The translations under genes were made by a program, and so were the position numbers. A stretch of 64,000 nucleotides of DNA from positions 248,001 to 312,000 of the forward strand of contig CAWCFK010000015.1 in assembly GCA_963794685.1 (NCBI GenBank), read 5' to 3'. The notes beneath the pieces were generated by a model. That model ran no database searches, was not told the DNA's origin, and was given only the letters and a program-made list of their open reading frames with translations. Below, in pieces: positions 35,242 through 45,061 of the stretch (positions are counted from its first letter, which is position 1; the number at the start of each line of letters is the position of its first letter). This stretch comes from CAVTWH01 sp963794685. Lineage in GTDB: Bacteria; Actinomycetota; Actinomycetes; Mycobacteriales; Micromonosporaceae.

Positions 35242-35847
35242 TCAGGAGCCGTCGCGCAGGTCGTGGAGCCGGGTCGGGCTGAAAGTGATCTCGTCGAAGC
35301 TGACCGCGCAGCCCTCGCCCGTCGGCGCCTGCGCCTCGAAGCCGATCAGCACCGACTCGCTGCCCAGGTCGAACTGGCGGATGAACTGCCAGTGCCGGCC
35401 ATCGGTGCTCGCGTGGAAGGCGGTGGCCCGGGAGAGTCGGGCGATCCGCAGCCACACCGTGGAACCGTTGACCACGAAGGCGTTGGCGTCGTCGGAGCTA
35501 CGCTTGGTCACCACCGAGATCACCATGTTCTCGCCGGCGGGCGAGCGCTCGAAGCACAGCTTGGCCCACCGGGTCTCGTCGGCCCAGAGCAGCAGACCGC
35601 CGGCGTCGAAGGTGCCGGTGAGGTCGGCGGTCAGCTTCGCGGAGAAGAGGAAGTCGCCGTCCGGTGGCCGCCCGATCAGCCGGGGCGAGTTGAGCTGCGG
35701 ACTGTCGCCGAAGGGGCTTACGAACAGGTCGGTCCGTGGACCGGCGCTGATGCGCAGATGCTCGGCGCCATCGGTGTCGCACCGCGTCGGTGGGGTGTCC
35801 CAGTGCAGTGCCATCGGCATCGATGACAATGAGATCCGTTGCTCCAT
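35242..35847 (-). CDS. DUF1349 (regulation of enolase-like) protein
   Basis: The 201-residue protein matches DUF1349, a concanavalin-like beta sandwich: ISAGPRTDLFVSPFGDSPQLNSPRLI, GDFLFSAKLTADLTGTFDAGGLLLWADETRWAKLCFE, SVVTKRSSDDANAF, VWLRIARLSRATAFHASTDGRHW and VLIGFEAQAPTGEGCAVSF (given in parts). Related folds bind carbohydrates. The start is ATG at 35847; MALHWDTPP at a later ATG is also possible. It lies between the convergent AbiEi-like gene (seven bases away) and the ABC exporter operon on the same strand (55 bases). Confidence 0.85.
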   Translation of the reverse strand: MEQRISLSSMPMALHWDTPPTRCDTDGAEHLRISAGPRTDLFVSPFGDSPQLNSPRLIGRPPDGDFLFSAKLTADLTGTFDAGGLLLWADETRWAKLCFERSPAGENMVISVVTKRSSDDANAFVVNGSTVWLRIARLSRATAFHASTDGRHWQFIRQFDLGSESVLIGFEAQAPTGEGCAVSFDEITFSPTRLHDLRDGS

Positions 35848-35902
35848 CGTCAGATTCTCGGCCGGCCGGGTCTCTCCTGTCGACCCGGCCGGCCTCCCCG
35901 GT

Positions 35903-37753
35903 TCAGACCAGCGAATCGCGCCACTGCTGATGCAGGGTGGCATAGCGGCCACCGTCAGCGATCAGATCGGTCGGTGGCCCGTCCTCGACCACCCTCCCGG
36001 CGTCCAGCACCAGTACCCGGTCGGCAATTTCCACGGTCGACAGCCGGTGCGCGATGACGATGGCGGTCCGGTCGGCGAGGATCGTCCGCAGCGCCCGCTG
36101 CACCAGCCGCTCACTCGGGATGTCCAGCGAACTGGTGGCCTCGTCGAGGATGAGCACCGCGGGGTCGGCCAGGAACGCCCGGGCGAAGGCGACCAGCTGG
36201 CGCTGGCCGGCGGAGAGCCGGCCGCCGCGTTTGCGCACGTCGGTGTCGTACCCGTCGGGCAGGTCGCGGATGAAGGTGTCCGCGCCGATGGCGGCGGCTG
36301 CCGCGCGTACCTCCGCGTCGGTGGCGTCCGGCCGGCCGAACCGGATGTTGTCGGCGACCGTGCCGGAGAAGAGGAAGTTCTCCTGGGTGACCATCACGAT
36401 CGCCCGGCGCAGGTCGACGTCGGTGAGTTGACGCAGGTCCACGCCGTCCAACGCGACCGCCCCGGCGGTCGGGTCGTAGAAGCGGGCGATCAGCTTGGCG
36501 ATCGTGGTCTTGCCCGCCCCGGTCGCCCCCACCAGAGCCACTGTCTGACCGGCCGGGATCGTCAGGTCCAGGGTGGACAGCACCGGCCGGTCGGCCCGGT
36601 AGCTGAACCGCACGTCGGTGAAGGTGAGCCGGCCGGCGGCGTCGGGCAGCGCGGTCGGCGTGGCCGGCTCGGGTACCCCGGCCGGTTCGGCGAGCACGCC
36701 CGAGAGCTTCTCCAGCGCGGCCGTCGCCGACTGCAACGAGTTGTAGAACTGCGCCAACTCCTGCATCGGCTCGAAGAACCGGCGCAGGTAGAGCAGGAAC
36801 GCGGCGAGCACGCCCACCTCGGTCTGGCCGTGCACGGCACGCCAGCCGCCGTAGGTCAGCACCACGCCGATGGTCACGTTGCCGATCAGCTTGATGCCCG
36901 GCGAGAAGAGCGCGATCAGCCGGAACGCGGTCAGGTTGGCGCGCCGGTAGTCCTCGTTGACGGCCTCCAGGATCTCCTGGTTGCGCGGCTCGCGGCGGAA
37001 GGCGTGCACCGCGCGGACGCCGCCCATCGACTCCACGAAGTGCACGATCACCAGCGCCACGGCCTCCCGGGTACGCCGGTACGCGCGGGCCGAGGACTGC
37101 TGGAACCAGCGCGAGAGCACCAGCAGGAACGGGAACGCGATCAGCGTCACCAGCGCCAGCGCCGGGTCCAGGATCAGCAGCACCACGGCCACGCTGACCA
37201 CCGACAGCGCCGAGATGACCAGGTCGTCGATACCGCCGTCGACCAGTTCGGAGATGGAGTCCATGTCGCTGGTCAGCCGGGCGATCACCCGGCCCGAGGT
37301 GTAGCGCTCGTGGAAGCCCACACTCAGCCGCTGGAAGTGCTGGTACACCCGGCGGCGCAGATCCAGCAGCATCGCCTGGCCGACCCGGCCGGACAGCCGG
37401 ATGAACCAGAGCTTGCCGATGAATTCCGAGGCCGCCGACACCGCGAACGCCACCGCCACCGCGATCAGCACGTGGCCGTCCCTACCGGCCAGCAGTGGCG
37501 GGATGCCGTTGTCGATGCCGAGCTTGACCAGGTACGGGCCGGCCATCCCGGCCGCCGTCTGCACCAGCAGCAGCCCGATCATGATCCAGATGAGCCGCCG
37601 GTGCGGCCGCATCAGGTCCAGCAGCAGCCCCCGCGACCGGCCCCGCAACCGGACAGTGGACCCGGCCTCGGCAGCCGTCCGCTCGTCATCGGTGGCCTCC
37701 CCACGCCACGCCCGCACGTCAACGCTGGTAGCGCCTCCTCCGCTCGAACTCAT
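35903..37753 (-). CDS. ABC exporter half-transporter, canonical ATPase subunit
   Basis: A 616-residue fusion of a six-helix exporter domain (about residues 45-340) and a nucleotide-binding domain. Walker A is GATGAGKTT, Walker B is VLILDEATSSLD with the catalytic Glu, the switch His is in IAHRLSTVE, and the signature is RLSAGQRQL (LSAGQ rather than LSGGQ). Paired with the partner encoded just upstream, whose Walker B lacks the Glu, it forms a heterodimeric exporter with one working and one degenerate ATP site. Its ATG overlaps the partner stop (ATGA). Cargo unknown; lipids or drugs are usual for the family. Confidence 0.93.
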   Translation of the reverse strand: MSSSGGGATSVDVRAWRGEATDDERTAAEAGSTVRLRGRSRGLLLDLMRPHRRLIWIMIGLLLVQTAAGMAGPYLVKLGIDNGIPPLLAGRDGHVLIAVAVAFAVSAASEFIGKLWFIRLSGRVGQAMLLDLRRRVYQHFQRLSVGFHERYTSGRVIARLTSDMDSISELVDGGIDDLVISALSVVSVAVVLLILDPALALVTLIAFPFLLVLSRWFQQSSARAYRRTREAVALVIVHFVESMGGVRAVHAFRREPRNQEILEAVNEDYRRANLTAFRLIALFSPGIKLIGNVTIGVVLTYGGWRAVHGQTEVGVLAAFLLYLRRFFEPMQELAQFYNSLQSATAALEKLSGVLAEPAGVPEPATPTALPDAAGRLTFTDVRFSYRADRPVLSTLDLTIPAGQTVALVGATGAGKTTIAKLIARFYDPTAGAVALDGVDLRQLTDVDLRRAIVMVTQENFLFSGTVADNIRFGRPDATDAEVRAAAAAIGADTFIRDLPDGYDTDVRKRGGRLSAGQRQLVAFARAFLADPAVLILDEATSSLDIPSERLVQRALRTILADRTAIVIAHRLSTVEIADRVLVLDAGRVVEDGPPTDLIADGGRYATLHQQWRDSLV

Positions 37754-39588
37754 GCGTTCACTCCCTCGTCCGCGAGCCGGGCCCGATCGGTCTGCTGCGG
37801 CGCGGCCGGATCGGATCGTTCGGCGTCGGTGGCGGCCAGTACCGCCCGGTACTCCGGCACGGTGGCCAGCAGTTCGGAGTGGGTGCCGACAGCCGTCAGC
37901 CGACCGTCGCTCAGCAGCGCCACCCGGTCGGCCAACGCCACCGTGGACGGCCGGTGCACCACCACCAGCGCGGTGCTGCCGGCCAGTACCCGGGCCAGCG
38001 CCTCCTCCACCAGCGCCTCGGTGTGCACGTCCAGCGCCGAGAGCGGGTCGTCGAGGACGAGTACCCGCGGCTTGCCGAGCACTGCGCGGGCCAGCGCCAA
38101 CCGCTGCCGCTGCCCACCGGAGAGGGAGAGCCCCTGCTCGCCGACCCGGGTGTCCAGCCCCCACGGCAGGTCCAGTACGAAGTCGGCCTGGGCGACGCCG
38201 AGCGCCTCGGTGATGTCCTCGTCGGTGGCGTCCGGACGGCCGAGGGTCAGGTTCTCCCGGACCGACATGGAGAACAGCGTCGGCTCCTCGAACGCCACCC
38301 CGACCACCCGACGGAGGCTGGACAGTTGGTAGTCCCGGATGTCCCGGCCGTCGAGGGTGATCCGGCCGCCGGTGACGTCGTAGAGCCGGGGGATCAGGCT
38401 GGCGAGCGAGGTCTTCCCGGAGCCGGTGACGCCGACCAGGGCGACCGTCTCACCCGGCGCGATCTCCAGGTCGACCCCGCGCAGTACCGGCTGCTGGGCG
38501 TCGGGGTAGCTGAACGTGACGTCTTCGAACCGGATCCGGCCCTGCACCTGCGCCGGCTCCACGGCCAGCGCGTCGGGCCGGTCGAGGATCGTGGGCGGTT
38601 CGTCGAAGACCTCGTAGACACGGTCGGTGGCGGTGGCCGCCTCCTGGCCGTTCGCGATGATCCAGCCGAGCGCGTCGATCGGCCACACCAGCATGAGCTG
38701 CAACGAGACGAAGGCGACCAGCCCGCCCACGGTGATGTGCCCGGCGCCCACCGCGAACGCCCCGCCCACCAGTACGGTCGCCAACGTCAGGTTGGGTACC
38801 AGGTCGAACTGGGCCCAGGTGCGACCCAGCAGCCGGGCCTTGCGGACCGCCGTGTCGTGCAACTTCGTCGCCCGCTCGTCGAAGCTGGCCCCCAGGTACC
38901 TGGCCCGGCCGAACGACTTGATCACCCGAATGCCCTGCGCCGACTCCTCCACCACGGTCGCCAGGTCGCCCTGTTCGTCCTGCATCTGCCGGGACGCCGT
39001 CAGGTACTGCCGGGTGAACCGGCGGCTGACCAGGAACAGCGGGATCGCGCTGAGCACCACCACCAGGCCGAGCGGCCAGTACAGCCGCAGCAGCAGGATC
39101 GCCACGGTCGCGTAGGTGCCCAGGTTCACCACCAGGAAGATCAGCCCGAACGAGGTGAACCGGCGGATGCTGCCCAGGTCGGAGGTGGCCCGGGAGAGCA
39201 GTTGCCCGGACGACCACTGGTCGTGGAAGGCGACGGGGAGCCGCTGCAGGTGGGCGTAGAGGTCGTTGCGCATGGCGTACTCCATGCCGAGCGCGACCGA
39301 GGACTGGGTCCATCGCCGGATCAGCACGAGCACCGCCTCCAGGGTGCCCAGCGCGAGTACCAGCGCGCCGAGTTCGACCAGGCCACGGGTGTCTTTGTGG
39401 AGCACCGGGCCGTCCACCACCCGGCGGACGATCAACGGGACCGCGATGCTGGCGCCGGTCGCGACGACCGCGGCCACCAGCATCCAGGACATCTGTTTCA
39501 GGTAGGGCCGGACGTATCCGCGGATGCGCCACAGGCTCTGGACAGCGGCTGTCGGACTGGCATCGGGGGATGTGGGGGAGTCGGGCAC
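37750..39588 (-). CDS. ABC exporter half-transporter, degenerate-site subunit
   Basis: A 612-residue half-transporter with six membrane helices (QMSWMLVAAVVATGASIAVPL onward) and an ATPase domain: Walker A GVTGSGKTS, signature LSLSGGQRQR, Walker B VLVLDDPLSALD (Asp in place of the catalytic Glu) and switch VVHRPSTVA. The Glu-to-Asp change is the mark of the degenerate partner in heterodimeric exporters such as TmrAB, BmrCD and TM287/288. The start is at 39588. It is the first gene of a two-gene operon, 49 bases from the ogt stop on the same strand. Confidence 0.93.
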   Translation of the reverse strand: MPDSPTSPDASPTAAVQSLWRIRGYVRPYLKQMSWMLVAAVVATGASIAVPLIVRRVVDGPVLHKDTRGLVELGALVLALGTLEAVLVLIRRWTQSSVALGMEYAMRNDLYAHLQRLPVAFHDQWSSGQLLSRATSDLGSIRRFTSFGLIFLVVNLGTYATVAILLLRLYWPLGLVVVLSAIPLFLVSRRFTRQYLTASRQMQDEQGDLATVVEESAQGIRVIKSFGRARYLGASFDERATKLHDTAVRKARLLGRTWAQFDLVPNLTLATVLVGGAFAVGAGHITVGGLVAFVSLQLMLVWPIDALGWIIANGQEAATATDRVYEVFDEPPTILDRPDALAVEPAQVQGRIRFEDVTFSYPDAQQPVLRGVDLEIAPGETVALVGVTGSGKTSLASLIPRLYDVTGGRITLDGRDIRDYQLSSLRRVVGVAFEEPTLFSMSVRENLTLGRPDATDEDITEALGVAQADFVLDLPWGLDTRVGEQGLSLSGGQRQRLALARAVLGKPRVLVLDDPLSALDVHTEALVEEALARVLAGSTALVVVHRPSTVALADRVALLSDGRLTAVGTHSELLATVPEYRAVLAATDAERSDPAAPQQTDRARLADEGVNA

Positions 39589-39637
39589 GCCCTCGAACGT
39601 AGCCCGAGGCTCCCGACTCCCACGACCGGGTTTCCGT

Positions 39638-40126
39638 TCAGCGGACGGCCGCCTCGTGCGCCAACAGCGCCCGCTTCACGTCCAGCCCCCAGCGGAAACC
39701 GCCGAGACTGCCGTCGGTGCGCAGCACCCGGTGGCACGGGACGAACAACGCGGCGGCGTTGCGGGCACAGGCCTGGGCGGCTGCGCGCACCGCCGCGGGC
39801 CGCCCGCAGCGCCTGGCGTACTCCGTATAGCTGATCGGAGTACCCGCGCTGACCTGCCGCAACGTCTCCCACGCCGAGGGCAGGAAGGTCCCGTCGCTGC
39901 GCTGGGTCACGTCGATGCGCTCCAGCGCGGCGAGGTCGCCGTCGAAGTACGCGGTGACCGCCTTGGTCGCCCGGGTCGGGTCGGCGTCGGCCGGCGACCG
40001 CAGCGCCGGGTGGATCAACGGCCACAGCGCTGTCGCGTCATCTGTGAAACCGGACGCGAGCACCGTCTCGCCGTTCAGGATCATCGTGAACGGGCCGATC
40101 GGAGTGTTCAGGGTTGTGCTGCTCAT
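39638..40126 (-). CDS. ogt: Methylated-DNA-[protein]-cysteine S-methyltransferase
   Basis: A 162-residue O6-methylguanine repair protein. The C-terminal active site PCHRV has the acceptor Cys at 131, preceded by the Asn hinge region (ARNAAALFVPCHRV) and the helix-turn-helix Arg finger region (PISYTEYARRCGRPAAVRAAAQACA). It transfers the methyl group irreversibly to itself. The ATG at 40126 overlaps the stop of the ada-alkA gene (ATGA), so the two alkylation-repair proteins are coupled. Confidence 0.93.
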   Translation of the reverse strand: MSSTTLNTPIGPFTMILNGETVLASGFTDDATALWPLIHPALRSPADADPTRATKAVTAYFDGDLAALERIDVTQRSDGTFLPSAWETLRQVSAGTPISYTEYARRCGRPAAVRAAAQACARNAAALFVPCHRVLRTDGSLGGFRWGLDVKRALLAHEAAVR

Positions 40127-41732
40127 GAGTGCTGCCTCCAGAGTCGGATCACGGCGTAGGAGCGCCAGGGCCGCCACTGCCGTGCGTGGTCTTCGAGTTG
40201 GTTCGGGCTGTCGGGCAGGCCGAGGGCTGCCGCGCCGCGGCGTACCCCCAGGTCGGTGGGGAGGAAGACGTCCGGGTCGGAGAGTGCCCGCATGGCGATC
40301 AGGTCGGCGGTCCACGGCCCCACGCCGGGCAGGGCGAGCAGCGCGTCCCGGGTCTCGGCCCGGTCTGCGCCACCGTCGAGCTGCAGGTCACCTGCGGCGA
40401 CCGCGGCTGCCAGCGCCCGCACCGTTCGCCGCCGGCTGGCCGGCATGCCCAGCGCGGCGTCCGGTGCCTGCGCCACCTGCACGGCCGTCGGGAACGGCCG
40501 CAAGCCAGAGTTCGCCCCGACCCCGCCGTCCCGTTCGCCGCCCGCCACGTTCCCGCCCGCCGCATCCCGGCCGGCCGCGTCCCCGCCCGCCACGTCGCCA
40601 GGCCCGGATCCCGGACGGCCGGCTACGTCGGCAAGTCCGTATCCGGGCCGCTCGGTTGGCGGGCCGGCCGGGTCGGGCTCGGGCGGGGCGAGGGCGGCGA
40701 CCAGCCGGGCCAGGCTGGCGCGGGCGCCGGCCACCGAGACCTGCTGCCCGATCACCGCGCGCAGGGCCAGTTCGAAGCCGTCGGTGGTACGGGCAACCCG
40801 TATCCCAGGCTCCTTGCGCACGTTCTCCGCCAGCGCCGGATCCGCGGCCAACCGTTCGTCCACCGCCTCCGGGTCGGCGTCCAGGTCCAGCAGGCGGCGG
40901 CAGCGTGCCACCGCAGGGGCGAGATCGCGCAGGTCGGCGAGGTTCAGGGTGGCGCTGATGTAGCCGGGCATCGGGTGCAGCCGGACGGTGCCGGGGCCGT
41001 GCGGCAGCGACAGCGCCCGCGCGTAGTGGTCCGCGTCGACGTACTCCACCCCGGCGATCGCCCGTACCCGCAGGAAGTCCAGCAGCGCCGTGGCGTGCAA
41101 CGGTTCCCGGTACGGCAGGCGCAGGGTCAGCGCTCCCGCGCCGCCGGTGGACCCGCCGCCCGATGCGGCGGCCCGTAGCTGCGAGGGGGCGAGCGCGAAC
41201 ACCTCGCGTACCGTGTCGTTGAACTGCCGCACCGAACCGAACCCGGCCGCGAACGCGATCTCCGCGAGCCCCAGATCGGTGGTCTCGATCAGGATCCGCG
41301 CCGTCTGCGCGCGCTGGGCCCGAGCCAGCGCCAACGGCCCGGCCCCGAGCTCCGTGGTGATGATCCGGTTCAGGTGCCGGGTGGTGTACCCGAGGCGCTG
41401 CGGCGAGCGCCGGCACGCCGGCCCGGTCGACCACCCCGTCGGCGATCAGGCGCATCGCGCGGGCCGACCACGTCGGCGCGCACATCCCAGTCCGGCGAGC
41501 CGGGGGCCGCGTCCGGCCGGCAGCGCTTGCAGGCCCGGAAGCCGCCCCGCTGAGCCGCTGCAGCGGTCGGGTAGAAGCGCACGTTGCGCCGCTGCGGCGT
41601 GAGGGCGGGGCAGGACGGCCGGCAGTAGATGCCGGTCGAGGTGACCGCCGTGACGAACCAGCCGTCGAAGCGGGCGTCCCGGCTGTCGGCCGCCCGGTAG
41701 CAGCGTTCGAAGTCGAGGTGGTCGCTGGTCAT
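40123..41732 (-). CDS. alkA: Ada-type methyl sensor fused to AlkA DNA-3-methyladenine glycosylase, two one-base frame breaks
   Basis: The N-terminal Ada domain has the zinc/methyl-acceptor Cys residues 37, 41, 68 and 71 (YCRPSC, CKRC), matching Ada 38/42/69/72. An AraC-type helix-turn-helix follows (MRLIADGVVDRAG, AEIAFAAGFGSVRQFN), then the AlkA glycosylase domain with the helix-hairpin-helix GVGPWTADLIAMRAL and catalytic Asp region. Extra bases near 41461-41463 and 41399-41402 break the frame; the span is two bases over a multiple of three, which agrees. The AlkA domain also contains an unusual insert of about 55 residues with VAGGD/AAGRD repeats. It should sense methylphosphotriesters, activate the operon and excise alkylated bases. 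Confidence 0.88.
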
Positions 41733-41862
41733 GCTCCGATCCTGCACCCGTCGCGGGCCCGGTCGCTCGCGGGAATCGGACATGGCTGTTCGCGGCGCGC
41801 ATTCCGGGCCGCGTATCCGTACTCCGCCCCCCGTCGTTGGCCCGACCGGGAGGGGATCAACA

Positions 41863-43697
41863 GTGGTCGCGGTCTTCACCGATCAACGTGACGGCGGTCC
41901 GCGTCCGGCGCGGCCCACCGTCGCGCGGGTCACTCGACATCACCGGCCCGGCAGCCGGAGCGTCGTCGTGGTTGCGGTGCTGCTCGGGTACCTGGCGCAG
42001 GTGGCACTCCGGCTGGTGCTGGTACGACACCTCAACGCCCCGGCAGCACACGGCGACGAGGACGGGTACCTGCTGGCGGCGCGGGTGCTGGCCGGCGGAC
42101 CGGGCGGGCACACCTCACAGAACGTCGGCTTCGCCCGGTACGGATACTCGGTGCTCATCACGCCCGCGTACTGGTTCGGCGCGGAACCGTTCGGCGTGCT
42201 CCGGCGGGTACAAGTGATCAATGCCCTGGTGAACTCCCTGACCGTGCCGTTGGCCTACCTGCTCGGCCGTCGGCTGCTGAATGTCCGGCGGATCTGGGCG
42301 CTCGGCCTGGCCATGGTCGCGGCGAGCCTGCCGGCGGTCGCCTTCTACGGCGAGTTCGCGCTCTCCGACGTGGTGGTCGCCCCGATCGTGCTCGGGTGGC
42401 TGCTCAGCCTGCACGAGTGGGCGCGGGCGACGAGCGCCGGTCGGCGCTGGGCAGCGGCGACCGCGGCCGGCGTGGCGGTCGGCTTCGGCTTCACCGTGCA
42501 TGTCCGGTTCGTGGTGGTGGTGGTCGTACACCTGATCGTGGTGCTCTGGCTGGTGCTGCGCCGGATCAGCCCGGCCGGCCCGGCGGCCGCCTCGATCGTG
42601 GCGACCGGGCTGGTCGGCGCGTTGAACGGGGTGCTCTCCCGGGTGGTCGAGTCGCGGATGTGGCTCGACGGCAACGACGCCACCGGCTCCACCTGGGCCA
42701 CGCTGACCAGCCTGGACGGGCTAGCCGGGCGTTGGTCGACGCCGGCGGCCAGCTCTGGTACCTGATGATCTCCACCTGGGGGCTGGCCGCGATCGGACTG
42801 CTGGTGGGCTGCGGCCGGCTGGTCGCCGGGCGCTGGGGCCCGGCCGGGCCGTGGATCCACCGGGCCGGCGGCCGCAGCGACGCCGCCACCCCGGTGCTGG
42901 GCGGGGCGCTGCTGGCCACCGTGGGCATCGCGCTGGCGAGCGCCGCCGCGCTACCGCCGGACGGCCGGTCCACTTATCACGTGTACCCGCGCTACATCGC
43001 CTTCCTCGCGCCGTTCTGGCTGATCGTCGGCGCGGCGGCGGTGCTGCGTCAGGTGTCCCAGGCGCGGGCCACCGCCCGGCGCAACCTGGGGTACGCGCTG
43101 ATCCTGGCGGCGCTCGCCGTCGCCCTGATGGGTGGCCTCGCGGTGCTGGTGCTGGTCCGGTTCCGGGCCCAGTTGGGGCACGAGTGGTTCCTGCCGTTCG
43201 ATGCCCCCGAGTCGAGCTGGCTGTCCGGCCGGTGGACCCGGCCCGGGCTGCTGCGCGCCTCGGCAGCGGCCGGCGCCCTGCTGCTCGGTGCGGTGCTGCT
43301 GCTGCGCAGCCGGCGCGGCATCGCCCTCGCGGTGGCCGGCCTGCTGCTGGTCAACGTGCTCGCGCTGCACGCGGTGACCGCCCGGATCAGTGAGCCGATG
43401 GTGGTCGGGCAGTACGCCCATTCGCCGACCCTGGCCGAGCTCGGCGTACGCCCCGGCGACCGGGTGTACGCGTCGGTCCGGCTGCCCTGGTGGGTGCCGT
43501 ACAACGCGGCCCGCGAGGTCACCTGGGCGCCGCTGGAGCAATTCGACAGCGAGCTTTGCAACCCGCCGCCGGACGCCACGGTCGCCATCGCCCCGTCGGA
43601 CAACCGCGGCTCCTACGACTGGGACGGGGCCCGCTGGGGCTGGTACCGCATCGGTGGCTCGCCCACCAACCGCTGGTCTGCCTGGCGACGTAACTAG
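41863..43697 (+). CDS. Large membrane protein, glycosyltransferase-39-like (PMT/ArnT class), one-base deletion
   Basis: GTG at 41863 follows GGGAGGGGAT. The product of about 610 residues has some 10-12 membrane helices. Near the N-terminus HGDEDGYLLAARVLAGGPGGH carries the acidic residues of the first periplasmic loop of GT-C glycosyltransferases, then FARYGYSVLITPAYWFG. A base is missing near 42728 (join AGALVDAGGQLWYLM); from there the second half continues to RWSAWRRN. It probably transfers a sugar from a lipid carrier, but no specific family is certain. It is divergent from the ada-alkA-ogt operon. Confidence 0.78.
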
Positions 43698-43710
43698 CGG
43701 CCCGACACGA

Positions 43711-43742
43711 TTGGGGGCGGCCCCGACCGGGACCGCCCCCAA
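43711..43742. terminator. Hairpin terminator between convergent genes
   Basis: TTGGGGGCGG (43711-43720) pairs with CCGCCCCCAA (43733-43742); the inner CCCG/CGGG extends the stem. It lies 14 bases after the membrane protein stop and 18 before the methyltransferase stop. Confidence 0.85.
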
Positions 43743-43759
43743 CTCGGTGCGCTGCGTTC

Positions 43760-44566
43760 TCAGGGCAGGCGGCTGACCAGGACGAACTCGTTGTGGGTGA
43801 AGCGCCGCCCGGCGGTACGCGGGAGCGGGAACGAGTACTCCCGTACCGGCTCCAGTCCCAGGTCGTCGGCGAGCCGGCGCAGCTGGTCGAAGTCGCTCCA
43901 GGTGACGTGCGAGTCGTCGCTGGCGTACCCCCTCTCCTGCGGGGTGATGAACACCGCCAACCCGCCCGGCCGGACGAACTTCAGGTACCCGCCGAGGATG
44001 TCCCGGGCCGGCTCCGGCTCCAGGTGCTCGATCAGGTGTGCGGCGAGCAGCGAGTCGAAGGCGCCCGCCTGCGCGAACTGGGAGTTGTGGAACTCGTCCA
44101 CGGTGTAGGCGAGCAGGCCGCGCTCGCGGGCGGTGGCGATGGAGGTGGCGTTGTGGTCCACGCCGACCCCGTGGCCGTCCAGGTGGGCCAGGTTGCGGCC
44201 GATGCCGCAGCCGACATCGAGGGTCCAGCCCAGATCCAACCGGCGGACATTCCACCGGTACGGGGCCTGCACGCTGAGCAGCCGCTTCCAGCGCGCACCG
44301 CTGAGGCGCTGCAGCCGCTCGGCGTACTCCCGGGTGTCGGTCGGGGCCGCCGTGCGTTCGTTGCGGTGGACCGGCGGCTGGGCCAGGATCGCCTGGTCGA
44401 GCCGGGACTGGTTCTGCTTGGACCCGTCCTGCCTCGGCTGGTTCTGCTGCGACCGGTCCTGTTTCGTCTCCTCCAGCCTTGCCTGGTGCTGCCCCGGCTG
44501 GTTGTGGATCGCCTGGTCCTGCTTCGACTGGGGCGATGTCGGGTGGATCTGCGTTCGGTCAGTCAC
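43760..44566 (-). CDS. SAM-dependent methyltransferase with Gln-rich N-terminal extension
   Basis: A 268-residue class I methyltransferase. The SAM-binding motif I is LDVGCGIGRNLAHL (about 114-127), with acidic motif II GVGVDHNA, motif LLAAHLIEHLEPE and PGGLAVFITPQERGYASD. The core begins near residue 77 (TDTREYAERLQRLSGARW). Before it lies an unusual Gln/Asn-rich segment of about 65 residues built from degenerate SKQDQ, QPGQHQ, KQDRSQQNQ and KQNQSRLDQ units. Similar core proteins act on lipids or sugars; the substrate is unknown. The start is GTG at 44566, and no closer in-frame start to the core is evident. Confidence 0.85.
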   Translation of the reverse strand: MTDRTQIHPTSPQSKQDQAIHNQPGQHQARLEETKQDRSQQNQPRQDGSKQNQSRLDQAILAQPPVHRNERTAAPTDTREYAERLQRLSGARWKRLLSVQAPYRWNVRRLDLGWTLDVGCGIGRNLAHLDGHGVGVDHNATSIATARERGLLAYTVDEFHNSQFAQAGAFDSLLAAHLIEHLEPEPARDILGGYLKFVRPGGLAVFITPQERGYASDDSHVTWSDFDQLRRLADDLGLEPVREYSFPLPRTAGRRFTHNEFVLVSRLP

Positions 44567-44668
44567 GTCCAGTGCAACGAGTCCGCAGCCCCCGGGTGTC
44601 GTGCCACGCTCCCGGCGGCTGGCCCGCCACCCCGGTCAGACCGTACGGATCACCGCCGGGCTTCCGGG

Positions 44669-45052
44669 TCATTCAGTCAGGTCAAGATCGTTCTGTACAG
44701 CCGCCAACTCGGCCGGTACCTGGCGCCGACGGGGCCGCTCGGCCTCCAGGAACGCCCGAATCGCGGACACCTGGACGCGATGGTGCGTGCCGACCATTCG
44801 GAAGTCCAACAGGCCGCGATCCATCAATTTGCGGACCTGGGGACGCGACATGCCCAGTAGCACCGCCGCCTCCGTCGGGGTCACTTCCGCGTTCCCGGCC
44901 GTCACGAGGATCTCCTCGCCCCGCACTCGGGCATCAAGCAGTCGAGACACCAACTCGGCGGTCTCCCGCGACAACTCCACCTGTATCTCGGAACCGGACC
45001 CTGCCAGAGCACGGTGCAAGGCCTCGGCATCCTGCACTATCAGGTCGCTCAT
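44669..45052 (-). CDS. Excisionase-family helix-turn-helix protein (antitoxin-like)
   Basis: A 127-residue protein with an N-terminal dimerisation region (VELSRETAELVSRLLDARV) and a MerR-like excisionase helix-turn-helix (TPTEAAVLLGMSRPQVRKLMDRGLLDFRMVGTHHRVQVSAIRAFLE in parts). Proteins of this type usually precede a PIN-domain toxin in a two-gene operon. Here no PIN gene follows: the 102 bases downstream are empty and then comes a methyltransferase. It may be an orphan antitoxin or a free regulator. ATG at 45052 follows GGAG. Three 9-bp repeats lie just upstream. Confidence 0.8.
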   Translation of the reverse strand: MSDLIVQDAEALHRALAGSGSEIQVELSRETAELVSRLLDARVRGEEILVTAGNAEVTPTEAAVLLGMSRPQVRKLMDRGLLDFRMVGTHHRVQVSAIRAFLEAERPRRRQVPAELAAVQNDLDLTE

Positions 45053-45061
45053 TCCGGCTCC

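Noticed and set aside
35000..38332. A very long open frame on the plus strand across the exporter genes
   Set aside because: It is antisense to two clear ABC exporter genes and has no protein-like motifs. Such frames are common by-products of very G/C-rich coding DNA.
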